A stretch of DNA of 11,816 nt, taken from NCBI GenBank assembly GCA_902494815.1, contig CABUVB010000040.1, forward strand, positions 1 to 11,816, given 5' to 3'. Below, one piece after another: positions 5,986-11,816 of the stretch. This DNA is from an uncultured Collinsella sp. (GTDB lineage Bacteria > Actinomycetota > Coriobacteriia > Coriobacteriales > Coriobacteriaceae). The notes beneath the pieces are model-generated. The model saw only the letters and a program-made list of their open reading frames with translations, searched no databases and was not told where the DNA came from. A program made the translations under genes and the position numbers. Each line of letters starts with the position of its first letter. Within the stretch, counting starts at the first letter, position 1.

Positions 5986-6639
5986 TTGTCTATTCAGGTC
6001 ATGATGCAGATGCTTGGCCAGGGATTCTTGGTCAGTTTGCAGCTGTTTGTGCTGACGCTGCTGGGGTCGATTCCGCTGGGAATCCCCGTGGCGTTTATGC
6101 GCATGAGCAAAATTGCGCCACTTCGCTGGATCGCGCGCATCTATATTTCGGTGATGCGCGGCACGCCGCTTATGCTACAGATGTTTGCCATCTACTTTGC
6201 CCCGTACTACGTGTTTGGCATTTCGCTCACGCCTGATTCCAAATGGACGGCGTGTGTCGTGGCGTTCATCATCAACTATGCCGGCTACTTTGCCGAAATC
6301 TATCGCTCGGGCCTGCAGTCCATTCCGCGCGGTCAATATGAGGCTGCCGAGGTGCTGGGCTACTCGCGCATGCAGACGTTTCTGTATATCGTGATGCCGC
6401 AGGTCGCCAAGCGCATTTTGCCGGCGATGGGCAACGAGATCATCACACTGGTCAAGGACACGTCGCTGGCGTTCGCCATTGGCGTGGGGGAGATGTTCTC
6501 GACGGCTAAGGCGCTGGTTGCCTCGCAGGTGAGCATGGTGCCGTTTGCGATCGCGGCACTGATCTACTGGGTCTTTAACTTTGTGGTCGAGATGCTGCTG
6601 GGTGCTGCCGAAAAGCGACTTGACTACTACCACGACTAG
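5986..6639 (+). CDS. Polar amino-acid ABC transporter permease (HisM/GlnP type)
   Basis: A 217-residue inner-membrane permease that forms the translocation pore with the ATPase encoded downstream. It has several hydrophobic segments: roughly residues 15-37, 52-75, 88-104 and 184-205, with weaker ones between. The EAA loop that docks onto the ATPase is EAAEVLGYSRMQTFLYIVMP (119-138), with the invariant Gly125. RGTPLMLQ (58-65) and INYAGYFAEIYRSG (96-109) are hallmarks of the His/Glu/Gln/Arg permease family. The start is assigned to TTG 5986 because AGAGGGGG ends at 5981; the frame is open further upstream, and ATG 6001 is the alternative if TTG is not used. Only one permease is encoded, so the channel is probably a homodimer. 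The gene lies 150 bases after the lipoprotein gene and 38 bases before the ATPase gene. Confidence 0.92.
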   Translation: MSIQVMMQMLGQGFLVSLQLFVLTLLGSIPLGIPVAFMRMSKIAPLRWIARIYISVMRGTPLMLQMFAIYFAPYYVFGISLTPDSKWTACVVAFIINYAGYFAEIYRSGLQSIPRGQYEAAEVLGYSRMQTFLYIVMPQVAKRILPAMGNEIITLVKDTSLAFAIGVGEMFSTAKALVASQVSMVPFAIAALIYWVFNFVVEMLLGAAEKRLDYYHD

Positions 6640-6677
6640 CCTGTTCCGTCGTGCTTTTCAAACACATGGAGGTTCCC

Positions 6678-7442
6678 GTGTCCGGAACGGTAATGAATAT
6701 AACGAGCGCGCGCAAGGCGTTTGGCGGCAATGAGGTGCTCAAGGATATCTCGCTCGAGGTAAAGCGCGGCGAGGTCGTGGCGATTATCGGGCCTTCGGGC
6801 GGCGGTAAGTCTACGCTGCTGCGCTGCGCCACGCTGCTCGAGACGCTCGACGGCGGCTCGCTCTCGTTTGGCGACCTTGCCGTCGCGACGGATACGGGTT
6901 CGGGCGCGGTGTACGCAAAGGGCGATGTGCCTAAACAGGCGCGCTCGCGGTTTGGTTTGGTGTTTCAGAACTACAATCTGTTCCCGCACTATACCGTGAT
7001 GAAAAACATCACCGATGCGCCGATCCGCGTGCTTAAGCGCCCGCGCGAGCAGGCGGAGGCCCGCGCTCACGAGCTGATTGCGCAAATGGGGCTGACGGGC
7101 AACGAGAACAAGGTGCCCTGCGAGCTTTCGGGCGGTCAGCAGCAGCGCGTGAGTATTGCCCGCGCCCTGGCGCTCGACCCGGAAATCTTATTCTTTGACG
7201 AGCCGACCTCGGCGCTCGATCCCGAGCTGACGGCCGAGGTTCTGCGCGTCATCAAGGACCTGGCGGCGCAGAATATGACGATGGTGATCGTGACCCATGC
7301 GATGCAGTTTGCGCGCGATGTTGCCGATCGCGTGGTCTTTATGGACGGCGGTCGCATTGTCGAGGAGGGTCCGGCCGAGCAGGTTATCGATCATCCGCGC
7401 GAGCAGCGTACCCGTGAGTTCTTGAGCCGTATCGAGGGGTAG
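6678..7442 (+). CDS. Polar amino-acid ABC transporter ATP-binding protein (GlnQ/HisP type)
   Basis: A 254-residue cytosolic ATPase that powers the importer. Motifs in order: Walker A GPSGGGKS (38-45), Q-loop Gln97 in VFQNYN, signature LSGGQQQR (150-157), Walker B ILFFDE (170-175) with catalytic Glu175, D-loop SALD, and switch His207 in VTHAM. An insertion rich in small residues (about 66-90) between Walker A and the Q-loop is common in this subfamily. GTG 6678 is taken as the start because GGAGG (6668-6672) lies five bases upstream. Starting at the in-frame ATG 6666 would place that site inside the gene, and ATG 6693 lacks a good site. It is the last gene of the importer operon and is followed within 40 bases by a strong terminator. 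Confidence 0.95.
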   Translation: MSGTVMNITSARKAFGGNEVLKDISLEVKRGEVVAIIGPSGGGKSTLLRCATLLETLDGGSLSFGDLAVATDTGSGAVYAKGDVPKQARSRFGLVFQNYNLFPHYTVMKNITDAPIRVLKRPREQAEARAHELIAQMGLTGNENKVPCELSGGQQQRVSIARALALDPEILFFDEPTSALDPELTAEVLRVIKDLAAQNMTMVIVTHAMQFARDVADRVVFMDGGRIVEEGPAEQVIDHPREQRTREFLSRIEG

Positions 7443-7475
7443 GCTCAGCTATTTGCTCAACTATTAATTGAGGTG

Positions 7476-7516
7476 AAACCGCCGCAGGTCTTATGGTCTG
7501 CGGCGGTTTTTTATTT
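7476..7516 (+). terminator. Rho-independent terminator of the ABC importer operon
   Basis: AAACCGCCGCAG (7476-7487) pairs perfectly over 12 bases with CTGCGGCGGTTT (7498-7509) around a 10-base loop, and a TTTTTTATTT tail follows. Confidence 0.95.
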
Positions 7517-7752
7517 GCATCCGCGGGGTTCAATAATCATCTTGCATGACCGCTTCCTCCTCTCGCCGCCCGTATCCGCGCGTGCGCCGAAAGGTGTGCA
7601 TGGACAGCCGCCCGTGAGGGTAGGGTGGTGGCATAGGACATTTGGAGGGTGAGTCGGCTCGGCTGCCGACCATGCTGCTCCCGGGACGGCATCGACCGCG
7701 AACTCTCCCCGTTGGCGTCGCGCATTGCTCGCGGCCCTGCAAGGAGGTCATC
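7517..7752 (+). other. Leader region of the EF-G-like gene; no gene seen
   Basis: This 236-base spacer has no supported coding gene. The EF-G frame is open through its right part, but the strong AAGGAGGT site at 7741-7748 places the start at 7753. A 6-bp hairpin, GTCGGC (7653-7658) with GCCGAC (7665-7670), is visible. I could not match it to a known riboswitch or find a convincing promoter, so the real promoter and any leader structure remain unassigned. Confidence 0.35.
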
Positions 7753-9828
7753 ATGGGTGCTCCCAAGACCGGTAATGTAAGGAACGTGGTGCTCGTAGGC
7801 CAAGGCGGGGTGGGCAAGACTTCACTCGCCGAGGCCATGCTCCACCTTTCCGGCAAGACCGCCCGCCTGGGCGGCCACGACGGCACCAAGCCCACGCTCG
7901 ACTATGACCCCGAAGAGGTCAAGCGTGCGTTTTCCATCTCGACGACCATTGCGCCGATCGACTGGAAGGGCGCGCGCATCAATGTGCTCGATGCCCCGTG
8001 CTACCCCGATTTTATCGGCGACGCCTTTGCCGCGATGAGCGTCTGCGAGACGGCTCTGTTTGTGGTCGACGCCGAGGCCGGCCCGCAGCCTACGACGGTT
8101 AAGCTCTGGTATGCCGCCGAGGACCTGCGCCTGGCGCGTGCGGTGTTCGTAAACCGCCTGTCGCGCTCCGAGGCCAGCTTTGCGACCACGATGGACCTGC
8201 TGCAGGAGCGCTTTGGCACGCGCCTGGGCGCCGTGACTCTTCCCTGGGGCGAGGGCGAGGACTTTGACGGCATCATTGACCTGGTGCGCATGAAGGCGCG
8301 CCATTGCAACGGCGCCGAGGCCGTTGAGTCGGAGATTCCCGAGGAGTATCGTGCCCAGGCCGAGGAAGCCCATGACCATCTGTGCGAGCTGGTGGCCGAG
8401 GCTGACGACGATCTGATGATGAAGTACTTGGAAGGCGAGGAGACGCTGACGCAGGAGGAGCTCGAAGGCCTGCTGTCGAAGGCGATCGCCGAGCGCATCT
8501 TTGTGCCGGTCTTTGCGGGCGATTGCATTAAGGAGCAGGGCGTCAACTCGCTGATGGACGACATCGCCACGTACTTCCCGGCACCGACGGACTACGGCGA
8601 GATGCCGCTCATCGACGGCGATTCGCTTAAGATCTCGAGTGACGATGACCGCCCGGTGGCGTTTGTGTTTAAGACCCTGGCCGATCCGCAGCAGGGTCGC
8701 ATCAGCTTTATCAAGGTGCTGACGGGTACGCTTGAGCCGGGCCTCGAGCTGATTAATGCGCGCACGCGCAAGGGTGAGCGTCTGGCCCACCTGTATGTGA
8801 TGTGCGGCCGTGACATGACCGAGGTCGGCCACGCTTATGCCGGCGATATCATCGTGGCGCCCAAGCTGGCGGCCGAGACGGGCGATACGCTCTCGATTAC
8901 CGGCAAGGTCGAGGCGGCGGCGTTCAAGTTCCCCAACTCGCAGTACCGCATTGCTATCGAGGCCGAGAACCGCGGCGACGAGGAAAAGCTCTATACGTTT
9001 ATTGAGAAGGCCTGCAAGGCCGATCCGACCATGAGCATCGATCGTGACGAGGAGACGGGCCAGACTATCATCTCCGCCGTGGGCGAGGCGCAGGTTTCGG
9101 TGCTGCTCAATCGTCTTGAGGACCGTACCAAGGTCGTGGCCAAAAGCGTGCCGATCCGCATTCCGTATCGCGAGACCATCCGCCGCACGGCAAGCGCCCA
9201 GGGTCGCCACAAGAAGCAGACTGGCGGTGCCGGTCAGTATGGCGACTGTTGGCTGCGCGTGGAGCCGCTCATTGGGCCCGACGGCACGAGCGATGGCTAT
9301 GAGTTTGTGGATGAAGTCGTGGGCGGCCGTATTCCGCGCTCGCTGATTCCCGCCGTGGACAAGGGCGTTCAGGAGACCATGAAGGACGGCATCATTGCCG
9401 GCTACCCGCTTACGGGCATTCGCGTGGCTGTGTACGACGGTTCGTATCACAGCGTCGACTCCAACGAGATGGCGTTCCGCGCGGCGGCTCGCATCGGCCT
9501 GCGCAAGGCATGCGCCGATGCCGACCCGGTGGTGCTGGAGCCCATCGAGGAAATCACGGTGACTATCCCCGAGAGCTACGCCGGCGCCGTGATGGGCGAC
9601 ATCTCGGCATCGCGCGGTCGCGTGACGGGCATGGAGACCGATGAGCGCGGCGACACCGTGGTCATTGCCCAGGCGCCGCTGGCAGAGCTGACGGATTATT
9701 CGACGCGCCTGCGCTCTATCACGCGCGGCACGGGTGACTTTACCATGAAGCCCGCAGGCTATGAGCAGGTGCCTTATGACGTTCAGGCCAAGCTGGTCGA
9801 GCGCTATGAGGAGGGTCGCGCCAAGTAG
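7753..9828 (+). CDS. Elongation factor G-like protein (EF-G2-type paralogue) with divergent GTPase motifs
   Basis: A 691-residue protein with the full five-domain EF-G layout, expected to act on the ribosome. The P-loop is GQGGVGKTS (16-24), where canonical EF-G has GHIDAGKTT. The other G motifs are eroded. Switch I reads AFSISTTI instead of RGITI. G3 reads DAPCYPDF (80-87) instead of DTPGHVDF, replacing both the glycine and the catalytic histidine. G4 reads NRLS (134-137) instead of NKMD, losing the guanine-specifying aspartate. Domain IV looks intact, with TGGAGQYG and SYHSVDSNEMAF, and domain V ends with ELTDYSTRLRSITRGTGDF. EF-G2/FusA2-type paralogues in actinobacteria are known and often carry GY in G3. 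Tetracycline-protection proteins are less likely given the overall match to EF-G2. Start ATG 7753 is fixed by AAGGAGGT at 7741-7748. Transcribed alone between two terminators. The cellular role of this paralogue is not settled. Confidence 0.9.
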   Translation: MGAPKTGNVRNVVLVGQGGVGKTSLAEAMLHLSGKTARLGGHDGTKPTLDYDPEEVKRAFSISTTIAPIDWKGARINVLDAPCYPDFIGDAFAAMSVCETALFVVDAEAGPQPTTVKLWYAAEDLRLARAVFVNRLSRSEASFATTMDLLQERFGTRLGAVTLPWGEGEDFDGIIDLVRMKARHCNGAEAVESEIPEEYRAQAEEAHDHLCELVAEADDDLMMKYLEGEETLTQEELEGLLSKAIAERIFVPVFAGDCIKEQGVNSLMDDIATYFPAPTDYGEMPLIDGDSLKISSDDDRPVAFVFKTLADPQQGRISFIKVLTGTLEPGLELINARTRKGERLAHLYVMCGRDMTEVGHAYAGDIIVAPKLAAETGDTLSITGKVEAAAFKFPNSQYRIAIEAENRGDEEKLYTFIEKACKADPTMSIDRDEETGQTIISAVGEAQVSVLLNRLEDRTKVVAKSVPIRIPYRETIRRTASAQGRHKKQTGGAGQYGDCWLRVEPLIGPDGTSDGYEFVDEVVGGRIPRSLIPAVDKGVQETMKDGIIAGYPLTGIRVAVYDGSYHSVDSNEMAFRAAARIGLRKACADADPVVLEPIEEITVTIPESYAGAVMGDISASRGRVTGMETDERGDTVVIAQAPLAELTDYSTRLRSITRGTGDFTMKPAGYEQVPYDVQAKLVERYEEGRAK

Positions 9829-9861
9829 CGTGTGGTTTTGCCTGCAATGTAGGTACTGACG

Positions 9862-9899
9862 AAAAGGCCGCCCAGGGTAACCGGGGCGGCCTTATTTGA
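9862..9899. terminator. Probable bidirectional terminator between convergent genes
   Basis: AAGGCCGCCC (9864-9873) pairs perfectly over 10 bases with GGGCGGCCTT (9884-9893) around a 10-base loop. On the plus strand TTATTTG follows. On the minus strand the stem is followed by TTTTCG, so it could also end transcripts of the nuclease gene that stops at 9960. Confidence 0.85.
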
Positions 9900-9959
9900 T
9901 CCGTATGCGACGGAAGGATTGCGGATCATTTTTTTGGGTTACGGGCGGCGCGGTCGGCA

Positions 9960-10946
9960 CTAGTCTCCGGATGCCTGGTTGCGGCCGGTGGCGTAGTCGA
10001 TTTGCACGTGCGGCTGCAGGTTGTAGCAGTACGCGTGGAAGCAGAGGGTCTTGCCGTGGTCCTCGACCGATTGTGCCTCAAGGCGAACGCTGCGACAGAC
10101 GAGTTCCTCTTCGTTGTACATGGGTGTGACGCGATAGAGAACATGGTTGCCCGTGCCGCGGATGTAGTTAAGAATCTGCTCTTCAAACGGCAGCATGCCC
10201 GTCTCGTTGAGATAGCGCGTGCCGGTGAGGAGATTTTTGCGGTTGGCATTCTCGCCGCAGAGCGACCAAGCGATGAGGTGGCAGCGGTTGTAGAGGCTCT
10301 GGCCTGGAATAAAGTCGTAGCGCTGCTGGTGCCAACCGGCAGGATGGATACGCGAGATATCGCCGCGCTTTCCCTGTCCGAGCGACTCGGGGCCTACGCA
10401 GGCGAGCGCCTTGCGAGTGCGGCCCAGGCTGTCGAGCTTGGAGAATTTCTTAAAGCAGCCTTCTTCGGTGGCACGCTCATACTCGTCAAGCGTGAACGAC
10501 GGCGTGCCGAGCGGGTGCGTGCTGTCGGCGCGAAGGGCAACGTAGGGGTTGCCGGCGTAGTCGGGAATGCTGCTGAGATAAACACCGCGGGCGCGGTTGA
10601 GGTCGGGGTTTTCAACCTCGTCGATGGGGGTGGCGGCGCTGTCCGCGGAGGCAACGTTGCCGTTGGTGTTGGTCGCGGTGGATTCGGAGCCATCGCCAGA
10701 GTCTTGGCTATTTTGAGAGTCCGAGGAGCTCGCTGTTCCCGATTCGAGTCGGGCAACCAGGTCTGCCTCGTCGTCGGTGCGGCTGGGACTCTCGTTTTGC
10801 TTCTCGGCCAGAGCTGCCGCCTGTTCATCGCTTTGCGGCGACAGCAGCTTGGGAGCTCTGTCGAGCGATCCCGTAAACAACGCAAATCCCAGCACCACGG
10901 CGGTGCCGATGGAAAGTACTTGCTTGTAGGCGGACTTGCGCGACAT
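9960..10946 (-). CDS. Exported or membrane-anchored DNA/RNA non-specific endonuclease (beta-beta-alpha metal type)
   Basis: A 328-residue predicted extracellular nuclease. Residues 9-27 form a hydrophobic segment after a basic start (MSRKSAYK), so the protein is either secreted or anchored as a type II membrane protein. Residues 40-112 are a Ser/Asp/Asn/Ala-rich low-complexity linker, and the catalytic domain spans roughly 115-320. YNRCHLIAWSL (219-229) corresponds to the DRGH motif of the family, with His223 as the likely general base; NRCH replaces DRGH, as I recall in a Gram-positive and Bacteroides subgroup. NLLTGTRYLN (238-247) supplies the candidate metal-binding asparagine, and ETGMLPFE follows. 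Four or more cysteines lie in the mature part (164, 183, 222, 230, 284, 302, 307), so disulfides are possible. AGGAG five bases upstream supports the ATG at 10946. Roles could be nutrient nucleic-acid breakdown or DNA uptake; no competence genes are nearby. Confidence 0.87.
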   Translation of the reverse strand: MSRKSAYKQVLSIGTAVVLGFALFTGSLDRAPKLLSPQSDEQAAALAEKQNESPSRTDDEADLVARLESGTASSSDSQNSQDSGDGSESTATNTNGNVASADSAATPIDEVENPDLNRARGVYLSSIPDYAGNPYVALRADSTHPLGTPSFTLDEYERATEEGCFKKFSKLDSLGRTRKALACVGPESLGQGKRGDISRIHPAGWHQQRYDFIPGQSLYNRCHLIAWSLCGENANRKNLLTGTRYLNETGMLPFEEQILNYIRGTGNHVLYRVTPMYNEEELVCRSVRLEAQSVEDHGKTLCFHAYCYNLQPHVQIDYATGRNQASGD

Positions 10947-11066
10947 TGAGGCTCCTGGATGGACGGTTGGGAATCTACCAGTCTAGCAGGAGCCGGCGGG
11001 TGCCGTTCTGTCGAACAAATACTTAAGATTTTGGGGCAAACGCTGCTGATTCATTTGTCCCGCGGC

Positions 11067-11816
11067 CTAGATCGAGGTGGAGTCGAGCCAGTTGAGCTTG
11101 CACTCGAGAATGCGCTGCTCGCCGGGTTCGCTGCTGCCGTCAAGTAGGGCGAGCAGCATCTCGGCTGCTTCGCGACCTTCCTGGTCGACGGGCTCGATGA
11201 TGGTGGAGACGGTTGGTGTGGTGAGGTTGGTCCAGTCTTCGCAGTTGAGTCCCAAAAGGCCGATTTGCTGTGGGAGCAGATGGACCATGGGCTGAAGCGC
11301 CTTATAGACGCGCGGAAGCGCCCATTGGTTTTGCACGAAGATGAGTGTGCGCTTGGCGGGGTTGAACTTGTATTTAAAGTATTCGGTGAGCTCGTTGATT
11401 GACGGTTTGTTGTGATCGATGGGGATGGCTTTGTAGAGCTGTCCATTCGCGGCCAGCGCCTCGGCATATCCCTGGAAACGCTCCATGCGGGTGCGCATTT
11501 CGGTCATGTTGGCGGCGATGGAAAAGAAATCTTCGTAGCCGGCATCGAGAAGCGCCTGCGTGGCGTTGTACACGCCGTCGTAGAGGTTGGTTTTGATCCA
11601 GCTGGTGCCCGGGCTATAGATGGCAGCGTCGAAGAAGACGACCGGCTTGCCGGCGCGTCTAATGCGGTCGTGCACGGCTTTGAAATTTGCCGTGGGTTGG
11701 ATGATAAAGCCATCGACGCCCAGCGAGAGCATCTTGTCGACGTACATGAGCTCGGTCTCGGGGTTAAAGTTGCTCGTGCAAACGACCGTCTGGTAGCCCG
11801 CGGGGAGCATGACCTG
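11067..11816 (-). CDS. LacI-family transcriptional regulator, effector-binding part (5' truncated by window edge)
   Basis: The C-terminal 249 residues of a LacI/GalR-type repressor; the helix-turn-helix DNA-binding domain lies to the right of the window. The visible part has the periplasmic-binding-protein-like fold: GYQTVVCTSNFNPETE, then LGVDGFIIQPT, GKPVVFFDA, the GYEDFFSIAANM and RMERFQGYAEAL segment, and the C-terminal LGLNCEDWTNLTTPTVSTII followed by EGREAAEMLLALLDG. These correspond to the family's GfDd...ltTv.q...lG..A...L pattern, with NCED in place of the usual FDD. The ligand is probably a sugar or related small molecule but cannot be specified. The stop codon is at 11069-11067, 120 bases upstream of the nuclease gene on the same strand. 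Its target genes are probably outside the window. Confidence 0.9.
   Translation of the reverse strand, partial: QVMLPAGYQTVVCTSNFNPETELMYVDKMLSLGVDGFIIQPTANFKAVHDRIRRAGKPVVFFDAAIYSPGTSWIKTNLYDGVYNATQALLDAGYEDFFSIAANMTEMRTRMERFQGYAEALAANGQLYKAIPIDHNKPSINELTEYFKYKFNPAKRTLIFVQNQWALPRVYKALQPMVHLLPQQIGLLGLNCEDWTNLTTPTVSTIIEPVDQEGREAAEMLLALLDGSSEPGEQRILECKLNWLDSTSI

Noticed and set aside
7822..9450. 542-codon minus-strand open frame antisense to the EF-G-like gene
   Set aside because: The sense product aligns with EF-G over its whole length; the antisense product has no recognisable motifs.
10002..10949. 315-codon plus-strand open frame antisense to the nuclease gene
   Set aside because: The minus-strand product has a start with a good ribosome site, an export signal and nuclease motifs.
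11005..11016. GTTCTGTCGAAC as a LexA/SOS box before the nuclease gene
   Set aside because: The half-sites are in the reverse order compared with the Gram-positive CGAAC-N4-GTTCG box; only a short chance-level palindrome.
11033..11061. GGGGCAAA/TTTGTCCC hairpin as terminator of the LacI-type gene
   Set aside because: Stem has a mismatch or G-U pair, a 13-base loop, and no T-run on the minus strand.

Overview
The window looks like chromosomal DNA of a GC-rich Gram-positive bacterium. The closest match from memory is a Collinsella-like gut actinobacterium (Coriobacteriia). That call is inference, resting on GC-rich codon use, strong AGGAGG-type ribosome binding sites, a Tat-type lipoprotein substrate-binding protein and short, well-spaced transcription units with GC-rich hairpin terminators. 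No 16S rRNA gene or other marker is present to prove it. I see no rRNA, tRNA, CRISPR array, transposase or phage gene.

Layout, left to right. Positions 1-747 hold the 3' end of ftsH, closed by a strong terminator. After a perfect GGGGACAG-type hairpin come a class I/II PLP-dependent aminotransferase (937-2121) and a PHP-domain metallophosphoesterase (2287-3108). The gap between these two holds a 14/16 match to the ParB-binding parS consensus. Convergent to the PHP gene is an RlmD/RumA-type 23S rRNA uracil-5-methyltransferase (4635-3187, minus strand). The divergent spacer 4636-4974 contains a long perfect inverted repeat (4745-4881), a promoter and operator-like CACTTT/AAAGTG boxes. These precede a three-gene polar amino-acid ABC importer: lipoprotein 4975-5835, permease 5986-6639, ATPase 6678-7442. 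A second long palindrome lies between the lipoprotein and permease genes. After a terminator comes an EF-G-like translation factor with eroded GTPase motifs (7753-9828). The last two genes are on the minus strand: a secreted or membrane-anchored DNA/RNA non-specific endonuclease (10946-9960) and the C-terminal part of a LacI-type regulator that runs off the right edge (11816-11067).

Functionally most genes are independent housekeeping or accessory units: membrane proteolysis, amino-acid metabolism, rRNA modification, nutrient uptake, translation, nucleic-acid degradation and carbohydrate-type regulation. Only the ABC importer is a clear operon. I do not see a convincing new multi-gene system. 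The most unusual items are the three different palindromic elements in intergenic DNA, the parS-like site, and the EF-G paralogue whose G2, G3 and G4 motifs depart from the GTPase consensus while its domains IV and V look intact.
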